Counted from the first letter of the stretch, positions 1-10,585 are shown. The stretch: 20,403 nt of DNA from Phallusia fumigata (GCA_008931825.1 QXVZ01033702.1:1-20403), one strand, 5' to 3'. Notes: generated from the sequence alone by a model not told the origin. Translations and numbers: made by a program.

Positions 1-34
1 ACTTGAGTCGCTTTCTTTCGCTGACGCAACTCAC

Positions 35-195
35 CTCTGCGTTTTATTGCTACTTGCCCGATTTTTCGGGGTTCGAAATATTGTTTTCGTATTTTTAATT
101 CGCAGTTTTAAGTGAATTTTAAGCGCGTTGCTGTTACCCAATGTGTTTTGATCAATTAAAAACCTTGGCCATTTTGTGCACAATTTGTCGCAAAT
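35..195 (-). other. Open minus-strand stretch ending at a strong donor
   Basis: A frame without ATG runs about 53 codons, from a TGA at 196-198 to CGCAGAG followed by the donor GTGAGT (29-34). It contains T-L-G-N-S-N-A-L-K-I-H-L-K-L-R and R-T-P-K-N-R-A-S-S-N-K-T-Q. No convincing acceptor is visible, and the Lys/Asn richness partly reflects AT-rich DNA. Confidence 0.15.
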
Positions 196-1272
196 TCAGC
201 TCATGTTTAACGATATTATTCAGCGGTTTATTCACGAATTTACTTCAAATAATTTTAGTTAGTGGGTAGAAAACATGAAAAATTACGCGATGTGCGCGTG
301 AATATTTTTCAAGGAAATCTGACTATGAAATATTTTTTCTCAACACTAGAATTTTGACACAGGTTCCCCAAACTTTCTTGTGTGGTAAATTTCGCTTACT
401 AACAATCGGAGTGACTTGGCAGTTTTCAACCCGGGGTACACGAACCCCCCAAAAACTTGGAATCGTCCTGCACCGATCTGACCTGCGTGAGTTCGTGTCT
501 GAAACCTACACGGCCTTCGCAGAACTCAAGGGGGTCGCGCTCGTACACTTGTTGGCAGAAAGCCAAACAGGGGACGCAGAGAAAAACAACAACCCGAAGC
601 CACAACACGAATTCTACTGTGCCTGACAAAAAATGCAAATCGCTTCTCTGTAGTATAGACAGCCTGTCTAACAGCTGACCCCTGCATGGCTGTATTGCAT
701 ACGTGCGTGCTGCTGCTGACAATCGCATCATGCTCTTTATGCATCGTGAACTATAGGCGCAACCTTTTTCTATTGCGTGATAGGCACTGGCGCTTGTGCG
801 TAGCCCCAACGCAGCTCATTCATTATTAACCGACGTAAGTACGTAACCCCGCCACGTCGTTACGTTCCAACTTTCCTCGCTTTTTCTCCTTATTGCTCGC
901 CAGCTAATCTCCGGTTTGTCACGCACGCCCTGTGTGACTAAGACCCTACGCACAGAATGCGTAACGACGCACGATGACGTCACATGCTATTGATCGTACG
1001 TCGAGCGACGTCGCTAATATTAGACCTTCATCGATCAGCGGGCGTCGACATAATGCGCGCATTATCGCAAATAACCACCCCTGTCACAACGCGTATTGTT
1101 TGGGTGTCGTCGCCCTTTGCCTTAGAGGCCGCGCTGGCGAAATAACAATATCTTTGTGCCACAACAACAGGGCCTCAAATCTAATATTCCGATTCTTGTG
1201 GCTGCAGCGTTTTAGAGAGGTTTTAAAATGTGCGAACGTTTTCTGCACCTTAAAGAAAATTCAATTTAGTTG
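196..1272. other. No recognisable gene
   Basis: AT-rich to mixed sequence. Open frames of 70-127 codons between 354 and 809 overlap on both strands and show no family signature. A CRE palindrome (TGACGTCA) lies at 975-982, with several CGACGTCG-like words around 1000-1050. Confidence 0.4.
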
Positions 1273-2157
1273 CTAATTTGTTGTCTTCCGGGTAAAAAAG
1301 GAAACATTGTTTGCTGCAAAATGTTTAAAAACTAAAACAGAAAAGATTGTGAAAAACCAGATAGACCGATCTCACTTACTAGAATCGAAACATTTCCATT
1401 TAAGGATCACTTTCAACATTTTCTCAGCACCCCGCTGTGCAAACGTTTGCTTGAGAAGCACGATTGATTGACGACAGGGACAAGAAATTAGACGAAAAAA
1501 ATCGTTCCTTGAATCACCAAAGATCATGCGGTGACCTATAGTAAACCCGCTGACTGCACGCGCCTGGGTACTCACCCGTGACGCACGCAGTGAAGCGGAA
1601 AACGGATGCAGTGACTGCAAATTATGCACACGGCTTCTCTGCAGTGCGTACCACGTCACTGTTGTGCGTATACGTTCTAAAACCGTTTGTCTGTTGCGTA
1701 ATAACAGCGCGTCATACGACGTTCGTTAATTAGTGACCATCCTACGTATGTTTTGCAGCATCGTTACCGCTTCCATGCATGATATGCGTAACTGCTGCGA
1801 TTTCGAAGTTGCTGCAACTTGGTGCAATAAGCAAGCAGGTCACATGCTCGGAATCGCACATGAGCTTGTTTACTTACTGGTTTTTCCGCCATTGGTGCAA
1901 TTCCTCGCCTTTTGTGTCCGCTATGGAAATTCCCAAGTTAATCCGAACTTGTTTTATATCCAAAGTGCAGAGCCGCACTAAATTTCGGTGATAATCCACT
2001 TTTCGGTATCACCCAGTACAGAGTGTAGCTGAGACTATAACCTGCGAAAAACGTTTCCAGAAATAATGTTTTGGTTAAACACTTTACCTCGTGCTCGGAC
2101 AGAACACGGAATATGAAGACACTGTTGTGAGATTGTTTACACTTTCGGGCGCTATAC
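1273..2157 (-). other. Speculative chain of six micro-exons on the minus strand
   Basis: Minus-strand splice signals allow a phase-consistent chain: 2088-2157, 2013-2041, 1878-1920, 1576-1614, 1380-1434, 1273-1313 with stop TAG at 1273-1275. Several signals are good, including acceptors TTTTTCGCAG, AATTTGCAG and ACATTTTGCAG, and donors GTAAGT (twice) and GTGAGT. The third piece contains CACCAATGGCG, a good start context for M-A-E-K-P, so the gene could also begin there. All pieces are only 29-70 bases, the peptide matches nothing I recognise, and choosing among many AG/GT sites makes chance chains easy. Treat it as a hypothesis. Confidence 0.15.
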
Positions 2158-3239
2158 CTTTACAACAACAACAACATTCATATAAGTAGGCACACAGATT
2201 TTTTTGCCGATTTAAGCCAGTGGGGTTTGCGCAATTTTCTTGCTTCGGACAACGAAATATGATTGATGTGATTGTCCTTGCTCCTGCCTGACTTGCACGC
2301 TCTTTTCTGCGGAACCATTAAGAAGTTTTGCCAACTCCTCACACCGGCAAACACGTAACGATATTCTTGGCTCACAATTGCAGACTTCTGTGCACGACTT
2401 TTGCAATTCTTCTTCTGCAAAGGTGTTGGGTTGTTTTCGTTCGTTAAGCGAGTGAGGTATTTACTGTGGATTTGTTTGGTCGGCAATTTTGTTCTAGGGA
2501 GTATAACGTATTACGTTTTTAGGGGGACGAAATGCAATGCGACCCCAGCGAGTATAAAATGTTTTGTTATTTTTAGTTCGTTAAACAAATACGACATTTA
2601 CTCTACATTTGTATTTTCAGCAATTTTGTTTTTAACGTTTCAACATTCCGCTTGAGACGATATGCAACCTAAACTCGTAACGTTGACCTAACGATGTGTT
2701 ACCAACACATAAAAATATTGCCACGGCAAACCGATTTAAAACACCTTTCTATGACTAGGTCTATTTTTCTTGTTGCATATTATCATGCGTCTTGGAAAGC
2801 AAACATCTGTTCAATCTTGTTCAACACAAATTTCCCTTTGATACCCAGGATCTCTGACGTTTAAATGTTAGCGCACTGTACGTCGTTATGCCGCAAATCA
2901 AACCAGACGGCCAGACTGTAAATTCTTGTTGATAAACTTCATCAAAACTTCCAAGGTAAACATTTCTTGAAACCAACATCTTTTGCCTCCAACATCCGCT
3001 TGAAACGAGTAGTTCCAGAAAAAACGAATTCCTTTTATTTCTCTTTTGCACGCACCTCACTTGCTGCGTGGAAAGCAAAGTATCGCCTCAAGCTTAATGT
3101 CGTAATTACCCATCAAAAGGTCATCTCAAAAATTACGTGTTTCCTTACGCACGACGTTTTCTCATCTATCTGTCCTGGCTTCTACACTGCCAACAGAAGC
3201 TAACTGAACCGGTATACGCGATTCAGCCATCTCTAAATT
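2158..3239. other. No recognisable gene
   Basis: AT-rich stretch with a short ACAACAACAACA run at 2164. The open frames are short and have no domain or splice support. Confidence 0.4.
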
Positions 3240-3430
3240 AACCACCCAACCTGCGAGAGAGAGAACGACGAAGGCGACGCATTTTTTTCCCTCCACCTCT
3301 CCGCTCGCTCCCACCCGAAATGAAATTCTCTCCTTTCATTCGTTGCGCGGGAGCGATTGACGTCAAAGTACACTATTTCGAGACCATTCGCTCGTCTCTA
3401 CGCACAGCAACAACTCGAGGTTAGTTTTAG
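3240..3430. promoter_or_regulatory. Purine/pyrimidine tract next to a CRE palindrome
   Basis: GAGAGAGAGA at about 3255, a CT-rich run (TTTTTTTCCCTCCACCTCTC), then a palindromic TTGACGTCAA at 3357-3366. GA-repeats and CRE sites are common in animal promoters. No gene start is identified beside it. Confidence 0.25.
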
Positions 3431-4749
3431 AGGCGGACGCGCTAAAAATACCTTTGGCCGGAGCTATGCGAGGCAAGGTTAGGGCAACGACGTCGGTTTT
3501 ATTTGCTTTGTAGCTGACTATTACCGAATGTCTGCGGTTGATTGTCATTGCTTGTGGAATGTGTAACGTGAAAAGCAAAACAAAAGGTAGTTTTCGTTTA
3601 TGCGGATGATTGCTGTGTTCACTTAAGATTAGAGCAAGGGAGGCAAATTAAACGACAAGTAGTCAACTCTAAGCCTCTGTAAGCTGTTGGTTGTCATAGA
3701 AAAGCAATTCTGTAGTTTTGCTTCGCACCATTACACCCGATATTGTTGCAATTTATGAGGCTTCGTCCCAGCTCTGTAAGACTCCAGAGGAAATGAGCTT
3801 AGATGCTATTTAAAGTTGTGCCTTTGCACTCGGAAAGGTTGTTTGTTGCAACCACATGAGCTGCACCAGCCGAAAACTAAAGTACCTTATCGCCGTTTCA
3901 AACAACAAACTTACGCCTGAGGGGTGTATAATACGAAGCCGGGTATCTAGCCATCTTTGCTAACGTGTTGTATCGTGCACTGGCTATAAGCAGCCTCTGC
4001 CGAGCAGCCAACGCCAGGGCGTGTACGTCTTTGCGTTTTCCAAGCTTGACAAACACAAGTACGGCACACAAGAGGCATGTGGTGAATCATTAACACCGAG
4101 TGTATTCAGGAGAAGGGCTCAGTCTAGCTGCTGATCTGAGGTTTGAACTCCGTAATCTCTTCTGGGTTTGGCCAGTTTACGATTTCCCAATCTGCGTTCG
4201 TCCCTCAGTGCGGGGAACACAATAACTGCATGACGTATGAGACTGATGACGCGGGGTCTCGGCGCTGGCTTTGTCTCCTCGGCAAAAACACATGAGCTAA
4301 TGCCGGTGTTCGGGGGAGCATTACGTTATGAGCCCCGACTCTTAGCTGGTTGCGATCAGGGTTGAGTGAACACGACTATTATGTGATTATAATGGGTTTG
4401 GTCGTCATGCATGAGAGGACACCTACGCATGAAGGTCCCACTTGGATAAGATTTAAAAATCCTTGTTTTTTAAAGATTTTGGCGCAAAGACAAATCTCTT
4501 TTAACAAGCAAACGATACATTGTAGCGAAGTTAAAACAAGGCCCAAACCCACGTTCATAGTTAAAAACACATATTAGTCCAGTGTCCTTTTCACAAGGCA
4601 TGTTAAAAAGCTATTTACAGATCAAATGTTGTTAAACCTATGGTTCAACTCTCTCTTGTGATCAGTTCTGCATAATTCTTTAATGTCTCGGAGTTTTAAA
4701 GTTATGACGGAATGGGAATTTATAATGCATTCCCTACAATTTACGATGC
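3431..4749. other. No recognisable gene
   Basis: Mixed composition. A weak GTTCAAACC-type B-box match on the minus strand near 4145 has no matching A box. Nothing else can be supported. Confidence 0.4.
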
Positions 4750-5290
4750 GTTGACGCGTCATCTAAATATAGTTGAGTCAGCAAATCTTTTTACAAGTCA
4801 CCGAGATGTGGAACGTCTGGAACGCCGCGCGTTTGTTTGCAAAAACACGCCGGAATGTTGAATGGAAATAGCGACCTAAAGTCAATAACTTCCAACCAAA
4901 AAAAGCGGCGCCCGCCAATTTACAATATTTGTTTCCATTCAAAGCGCGTGCGCGCCTATATGAGAAAGTTCGGCTTGTCAATTGTGGAATGCGCTGCGTC
5001 GCGAATCTGGACTGGGACGCTCCCAAAGCGAATCGCTCAACTCAGCGCAATAAAGAAACGTGGCGCCGCGCGCTTCGAGAGAACTTGCCGCAGTGGGAAA
5101 ACGAGTAAGCCCAGCCGCGCAGGAGTGACGTACGTCGACGAACAAATGACGTCAAACGCGTCTATTTCGGTCCGGCGGATCTCAGCCATTCAGCATTGTC
5201 TCGTTGCGGCTTGGATTTGAGCCGCGTTAATTGTTGACTTTGGGCGCCGGGGCTTGAACGACTCGGAACCACGTGGTCGATATCTCGTCA
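4750..5290. promoter_or_regulatory. GC-rich patch with a CRE and a TATA-like motif
   Basis: CpG-rich stretch containing GCGCCTATATGAG near 4950, a TGACGTAC at 5126, a perfect TGACGTCA at 5147-5154 and many GCGTC words. The 127-codon plus frame across it has no recognisable family and biased composition; it is probably a by-product of GC content. A promoter or enhancer is the simplest reading. Confidence 0.25.
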
Positions 5291-5939
5291 TGCTTGGGCG
5301 GTCACAGTCGAGGACACTTGACCGGTGTTTATGCGATTTTAAGCACACCGCTGTCTGTTTATATTGCGGCGCGTGGCAATGTTGCAAGGTACGCGGTCTG
5401 TCCTGTTGTTTCCTGCGACAGATTTAACTGCTGGCCGCGATTTTTATCTCAATTTAAAAACTATCTAGCAAAAATCAAAACGTTTCTGATGTAGTGCATT
5501 AAATCTCATGGTAATTTTTTTTAAATTGCTTTTAAAATCATTTTCAGTTTCGTTTTAGTCGGGTCTTTCCTTTGCAACTTTCGCCAGCTGCCCTGATCAA
5601 CTTTCAGTTTACAACAGACATGTTTTTAAACTCTCACATGTAACGTGCTGTTTCCTTCAACTGTTGTTTAAAAAAAGGAGGTCCTTCGCGCACAATAAAT
5701 ACAGGACCAAAGTTAACAAATATACGCAATGGACGACTAGATCTTTCCAAGTTTTTAAATCTTTAACAAAATAATGCTTTCTTTTTTTCATAACCCACCA
5801 CGAGGGAGTCATCCATTCCTGTGGTGTTAGATTGGGCGTGGTTCGTTAGTCGGCACCAATAGCAACAACATCGAAATACTTTAAGGTCGTTACGATGTTT
5901 TCTATGTATTAGCTCATCCTTCCCTTGTCGACCGCTGCT
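5291..5939. other. No recognisable gene
   Basis: AT-rich sequence with homopolymer T/A runs near 5510-5530 and 5780. No motif or exon is supported. Confidence 0.4.
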
Positions 5940-6440
5940 GAAATAGAACACAACGATTGGTCGCGGGAAGGCTGGGGGTTGGGGCCACCCGAAATACATT
6001 CCACTTTCCGTTCCTGCCTCCTCATTTCGCCAATCACTTATTTAGTGGTTCTCACGACACCGCGTTTTGGTGGTTTTTGCGTCAGCGTTCGCCCGAAATT
6101 CCAGAAATAATTCCATACCGAAGGCTTCCTCCGTCGAAGGGCCCACTGCTAAATATACCCGTCACAATCGCAGGCACAAATAGCGACGACATTGATTGGG
6201 GGAAGGATCACGTATACACGGCTCTGCGCTCGACGCAAAGCTACGTCGTCGTTTCCCAACTTTCACACGCTACTTGGCTGCATAGGTAAACAACCCAAAT
6301 CGCTTGTTCGTCTACGCTCCACCGGTAGTTATTGGCTTGCGTATTGGCTTGTGCGCGGACTTAATCGTCTCGTCGCATCGAAGTTCAAAGCACAGACGCT
6401 GGTTCGTTTCCGCTCGGTCCCGAAATAGGGGACGCGTATA
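5940..6440. promoter_or_regulatory. CCAAT-box cluster, possible promoter
   Basis: Five CCAAT/ATTGG pentamers within 400 bases: 5956, 6030, 6195, 6331 and 6343. The last two form a direct repeat (ATTGGCTTGCGT / ATTGGCTTGTGC). The region is GC-richer than its surroundings and has CG-rich motifs such as CGACGCAAAGCTACGTCG. No TATA box or gene start is clear. The open frames here are not convincing. Confidence 0.25.
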
Positions 6441-6742
6441 ACGCAGAGCGAGTGCCCGGGCCACGCAGGTTCCCACGACTCTGCGTCGCTGTACGCACAA
6501 CGCATTCAGATCCTGATCAGCATTCTATATTGAACGTCCAACCAGGACTCACATGTCAAGTCGTCGCAGTGCATAAGGGGAAGTTGACACCTAATACGGA
6601 GCGGCGCCTCATTAATAGCTTTCCACGAATTAATCGACTGTCAGTGTTTCGTGGCTTCCTGATGTGTTCTGTTAATTCCAGAATTGGGAACCACGCGCCG
6701 CACCGCACCTATTATATCCGTGAAATAAACGCCCGCAAATAA
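6441..6742. other. No recognisable gene
   Basis: Nothing recognised. No AATAAA is seen on the minus strand downstream of the 6743 stop in this stretch. Confidence 0.35.
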
Positions 6743-6994
6743 TCAAACCGCGACACAGTCCATGTGGTTGGCTGTCATCTGGTCTGCGGGCACCAGGCGA
6801 CACAGGTAGACAAGATGTTCGTTGAAATAATTCACCACATTGATGGGTAAGATGGCCGAGTATTCTGCCGAAACCGCTTGGGGTTCGTTCTTGGTTCCTT
6901 TGCACCGTTTTCGTGGTATCAAAGTAAACGTTACTGTGACGATGCAAGCTGCAGCGACTCCATACTGTGGCTGCAAAGCTCGACAAGACTTCAT
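6743..6994 (-). CDS. Candidate small gene or terminal exon, 83 codons, unknown
   Basis: ATG (G at -3) to TGA, 83 codons. It reads M-K-S-C-R-A-L-Q-P-Q-Y then a hydrophobic run G-V-A-A-A-C-I-V-T-V-T-F-T-L-I-P. A basic R-K-R-C-K follows, then a polar part and a second apolar helix-like part (ILPINVVNYFNEHLVYLCRL). Codon choice favours C-ending triplets, like the receptor exons. The first hydrophobic run could be a signal peptide or anchor, with R-K-R as a possible processing site. A CATAAAAA box on this strand lies about 55 bases upstream, suggesting a start near 7020. The alternative is a terminal exon using the acceptor GAGCTTTGCAG at about 6973. No family is recognised. Overlapping minus and plus frames over the same bases are likely shadows. 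Confidence 0.35.
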   Translation of the reverse strand: MKSCRALQPQYGVAAACIVTVTFTLIPRKRCKGTKNEPQAVSAEYSAILPINVVNYFNEHLVYLCRLVPADQMTANHMDCVAV

Positions 6995-7059
6995 CACAAA
7001 TGTGTGTCTGGGTTGAGAGTGTGAGCGATATCACGAAATTAGTCAGTTTTTATGTAATT

Positions 7060-7539
7060 ACTGAATTCAGCGCACAATGGAATAATGTTCACGGGGCGCT
7101 GCGTTTTTCGGTGCTTAAAGTTATTTGGTTCATTGCTGATGAGTTTGCGAGTGTTTGGTGAAATGTTACGAAAGTTTCGTTAAACTTGGATGTTTGTTTT
7201 TTTAATCGTGTACTTGAAGCAGCTAGTTATATACGTGCTGCTTGTATTTAGTTGTGAAGATCCTTCTTGGCACAAACTTTACAGTAACATTTATAAACAC
7301 TAAGCGACATATTAGCAAAATGAACACCACTGTTGCTGTAATGTAACATGTTTAAGTTTATTTCTTGGCCAAGTTTTGATACTTTGTTCTTCTCACGTTA
7401 AGTTTATTGTGCACAGTTACAGAGCGACTGAGTTACACTAACAAGCGCAAAATTGTTCTTGATCAGCAGAACTTGTTTCATGTATGCGGGAAATCTTAAC
7501 TTTGCAATCAACACTTTCTCGCTTGTAGTGACAGCGAGA
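7060..7539. other. No recognisable gene
   Basis: AT-rich spacer between the minus-strand candidate at 6743-6994 and the GC-rich promoter-like region. Nothing else seen. Confidence 0.4.
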
Positions 7540-7702
7540 CGTAAACCTGCGCAGTGAGCGTGCGCGTGGTTTTGCGTCAGATATCGATTCCCGCGCTCGA
7601 ATAATGTCGCGCATTCGGCAAGTTCGTACGAGCAGAAAAACGTCGAATCAATTCCACGCGCGGCGGCCGACGTTAAGCGACCTTTTTGTTAATCTGCGTC
7701 GG

Positions 7703-7817
7703 GTCCCACGTCGTTTTGCGTCGCGCGTCATAGCGTAGACCTGTTGTACTCTGCCGCTAATCATCACTTTAGCCTCTTTCCCATTAGTAGGCGCAGGCGG
7801 CGTCGAGTCCCCGCCAC
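7703..7817 (+). repeat. 115-bp direct duplication, left copy
   Basis: A GC-rich block that looks identical to 7819-7933, abutting the single N at 7818. It is the same kind of assembly join as at the other two Ns. The promoter-like region therefore probably carries this segment once. Confidence 0.92.
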
Positions 7818-7818
7818 N

Positions 7819-7933
7819 GTCCCACGTCGTTTTGCGTCGCGCGTCATAGCGTAGACCTGTTGTACTCTGCCGCTAATCATCACTTTAGCCTCTTTCCCAT
7901 TAGTAGGCGCAGGCGGCGTCGAGTCCCCGCCAC
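7819..7933 (+). repeat. 115-bp direct duplication, right copy
   Basis: Partner of 7703-7817, leading into the TATA-containing promoter candidate. Confidence 0.92.
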
Positions 7934-8071
7934 GTCTATATTTACACGCTTGCGTGGGTTAGAACGCGCGACCACACTGGGCGACGTAACGTGCGTCGTG
8001 CGTCACAGATAAAGCCGCGCGCTCTTTATATAGACGCGATTTCCTTTGCTCTGTTTGCTCTCGCCGCCGCA

Positions 8072-8110
8072 ATGAATAGAGTGCATCCCAAAACGCGACC
8101 TGTTTATTAA
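8072..8110 (+). other. 12-codon ATG frame downstream of the TATA box
   Basis: ATG in a strong context about 40 bases after the TATA box, reading M-N-R-V-H-P-K-T-R-P-V-Y then TAA. It is a possible upstream ORF or the start of a spliced gene; no good donor is seen inside it. Confidence 0.2.
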
Positions 8111-9306
8111 TACACTGCCATTGTGGGGTCAGGCAGTAGGGGCGCCCATAGACCGCTTATATGAATACGTGGCATATTTGCGGCTGCACAATTCTGTGTT
8201 TTATTTCTACGTTTTGCGTTCCTTGATCTGTCGATAGAATGTCACCTACCCACCGGTTAAGGCCGCTTTTCGTTGTTGCTGGAGTGTCGTTTAACTGTCG
8301 GTGGGAATGTTCCGCATTTGGCCGAAATCTTACACTTACACCATGCAGATGCCCTTCATTTGTGAATGCCGCAAATGTGCATATTGTTCGAATGATTCCT
8401 AATTATAGTCTATTATCAACAGTTGCATTGCGGTTGTGGCAAAAATAGTTGCAGTTGAAATTTGTCAGTTTTCCAGTTATGTCGATGTCGACATTTTCGA
8501 TAAATCTGTTTGATACATTTTTTCGAAAGCCTGGTTAAAAATAGGAACACATGATACAGACTTAAAGAGCAACCTAATTAGAAACACAATTGCCAGAGAG
8601 CTTGTATATCGATATGCATTGATAACAACAACAGCGATTGTCGAAACGTTTGCAATACAATGTATTTACTACATACAAACTTTCTGGCAGTAATGTTTTA
8701 ATTAAGCTAGTTATAATAGTTTTGAAACCTTAATGTATATATTGACGCATGTTTAAGCAGTTTTCAGCAAACTTTGCATTTGCTTGAGATACATTCATCG
8801 CTCAAACTTTGCAATCCGTTGTTGCTTAGGCGAGCCGCTATTGCAAAAAAACCTTAGGTTTGTTTTGTTTTGGAGCTGTGATCGTAAACAACAGAAAGCA
8901 CAACCTCAAATAACCCGATATAACTTTTGCCGCTATTGCACATCTGTTATTTGGAAAATGTCACCTGAGAACACGGAATCGTCAGGTATACACGTTATAT
9001 ACTGGAAACTGGTAGTAACTTGCGCACGTTGTTGAAACTCTAACTGTTAAAGATGAATGCTAATGAATTAAAATGTCGTTATCGTCAGTTGAAGTCACTA
9101 TGAGGTTATGATATTTCTCGACTCGCATGTCTCCCAGTAGAACCAGCAAACATGCGTGTATTCATTACAATATACGTGGTAGTTAGATAAAAACTCTAAA
9201 TGCCATTTCTTTGAAGCACGCAATATGCATAACTGGACCTAAAGTCGACATTTGGCTGCGCACGATCCCTCCCAACGACCACACGCTTTCAACATAGCGA
9301 CATGAA
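8111..9306. other. No recognisable gene
   Basis: AT-rich stretch downstream of the TATA-bearing promoter candidate. Open frames are under 85 codons and unconvincing. It may be the first intron of a gene starting near 8060. Confidence 0.35.
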
Positions 9307-9795
9307 ATGCCGGCATTTCTATTTTTACGCGAAATACATTTTTTTGCCCCATCGGCTAAACTTAGCGATTTTGCGTTATACGTCATTGACGCAGAGCAAT
9401 GTAGGGGTGACGGCCACGCCTTGGAAGCGGCGGCGGCGACGTCTTTAACGCTCCGATGGAATTGTTTACGGCGTTTAGAGACGCCGCACCCCACGCACGG
9501 CGTCAAAACGGGGGAAATTTGTCGCCTGATATTTTGGGATCGACGTGGTGACGATTTACGCGAATTGACGCAAAACGCCATGAGCGCTCGCTTTCTCATA
9601 AACGAGCGTCGTCAATTTTGCGTCGTATCTCACCATGAAAATAAATCAAGTGCGTCAAGCAGAGACCGCGAGATACTCTCTGATTCACGCTTTCACCGCA
9701 AACGACGCGATCGGATCGTCTCAGGCGATTCCGATGGATGGCGCTCTTCTATTCATAGCAAATTCGCAAATGCGCCAATTTGCGTCGATTTGTAA
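9307..9795 (+). other. Longest single open frame of the window, 162 codons, unrecognised
   Basis: ATG to TAA without an intron, beginning M-P-A-F-L-F-L-R-E-I-H-F-F. The second half is rich in Arg, Ser and Asp. No motif, domain or low-complexity repeat supports a family. Its length is helped by the local GC richness, and a 138-codon frame exists on the other strand. It is listed because it is the longest frame here, not because it is convincing. Confidence 0.12.
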
Positions 9796-9800
9796 TTACC
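9340..9800. promoter_or_regulatory. Cluster of TGACGC/GCGTCA motifs, possible enhancer
   Basis: This GC-rich stretch carries about ten GCGTC/GACGC words, including ATTGACGCAGAG (9384), TTGACGCAAAACGCC (9565), GTCAATTTTGCGTCG (9610) and TGCGTCAAG (9651). TGACGCAA resembles bZIP (ATF/C-EBP type) sites. Open frames of 162 codons (plus, 9307-9795), 138 codons (minus) and 115 codons (plus, 9635-9982) overlap here, but none has a recognisable domain or splice framework. A coding role for the 162-codon frame cannot be excluded. Confidence 0.25.
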
Positions 9801-9982
9801 TCAACTTCAGACAATTCTCCCATTGCACTTTTGGACTTCGGTTTTCGCCTTTTTTTCCTGGTGATTTGGAAGGCCACAGCCGGCTTGGCCTTTCACTATT
9901 TTCTCTCATGAATTTGTCGTGCTTATGTCAGCCAGCCGGTTTCTATTTACGACTCGATTTGTCAAGCGGATCGACCAATTGA

Positions 9983-10487
9983 GAATTATGGTTGCGTGTG
10001 TCGCTGTCGTGAGATCGTTGCTCGAAGTTTAAAGGTCGCACCGACACTTCTGGCATCCAATGCCGGGTTACTTTGGGTTATTCCTTCACCTTACTGTGAG
10101 TTTTGTTACTTTGCAGTAGTCAAATTACGCGGTTACTGTTAACTTACTCGTCCCAGACCTAAGCATGTTGATCCAAATAGTGTGTGTTCCCAATTTGTAA
10201 TGTTTAACGGCGAAATGTGTTTACTCGATTTTATTACAAAATCTGTTCCAAGCAAAATAGTTGTACAACTTTTACTTTATTTCCAAAGATAACAACATGG
10301 ATTTGACAAAACCTCTTGACTTGTAGAAACCTCCTCTGATTGTAAGGGGATTGCCAATCCCTTTGTATTTCAAAATCAGACATTTCTGCCTGTCATTATG
10401 AAATGGTTTCTTCATTCCTGTGGTTATTCCCTCCGCCTTTTCACAACAGCCCAGTACCCCGGAAATTAGTAATGTTTGAACTTGCGT
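9983..10487. other. No recognisable gene
   Basis: No splice-supported open frame, repeat or motif recognised. Confidence 0.35.
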
Positions 10488-10493
10488 CTCACC

Positions 10494-10585
10494 CCAAGCG
10501 TGTGTTGACCCAGGAGTGGGGGGCGCTGACGATTTCACGCACTCGGCAAACAGCAGTGAAGCGGAGAACGACGCACACAGGGTTG
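10494..10585 (-). other. Possible internal exon, low support
   Basis: On the minus strand, CTGCAG acceptors near 10590 are followed by an open stretch. It reads T-T-L-C-A-S-F-S-A-S-L-L-F-A-E-C-V-K-S-S-A-P-P and ends at a good donor (CTTGGG then GTGAGA at about 10488-10493). There is no pyrimidine tract and no partner exon. A 17-of-18-base match to 1588-1605 (CAGTGAAGCGG core) hints instead at a shared repeat. Confidence 0.13.

Larger units (their letters stand above)
7540..8110 (+). promoter_or_regulatory. GC-rich putative promoter with TATA box at 8027-8032
   Basis: CpG-rich stretch in an otherwise AT-rich neighbourhood. TTTATATAG (8025-8033) is followed by a pyrimidine-rich segment (TTCCTTTGCTCTG onward), where a start site near 8058 would fall. 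An ATG follows at 8072 in a good context (GCCGCCGCAATG). That ATG opens a frame of only 12 codons (8072-8110). The real message may be spliced, the short frame may be a uORF, or the RNA may be noncoding. Upstream motifs include TGCGTCA at 7571 and 8000, CGCGTCAT boxes and a GATAA at 8008. No downstream plus-strand gene is recognised in the next kilobase. Confidence 0.4.

Noticed and set aside
426-809. 127-codon minus-strand frame near the left end
   Set aside because: It overlaps two plus frames and another minus frame, has no motif or splice support, and has unremarkable composition.
2612-2660. Acceptor ATTTTCAG as start of a plus-strand exon
   Set aside because: Stops follow quickly in the readable frames and the sequence is AT-rich low complexity.
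4130-4175. tRNA-like B box on the minus strand (GAGTTCAAACCTC)
   Set aside because: Only about three stem pairs and no A box upstream; within chance expectation.
4837-5220. 127-codon plus-strand frame in the GC-rich patch
   Set aside because: It has no recognisable domain, and its start region is AT-rich while the rest follows the local GC bias. The CRE and GCGTC words suggest regulation rather than coding.
7703-7933. CRISPR-like or biological tandem repeat
   Set aside because: Only two copies, no spacers, separated by an N; the pattern matches an assembly join.
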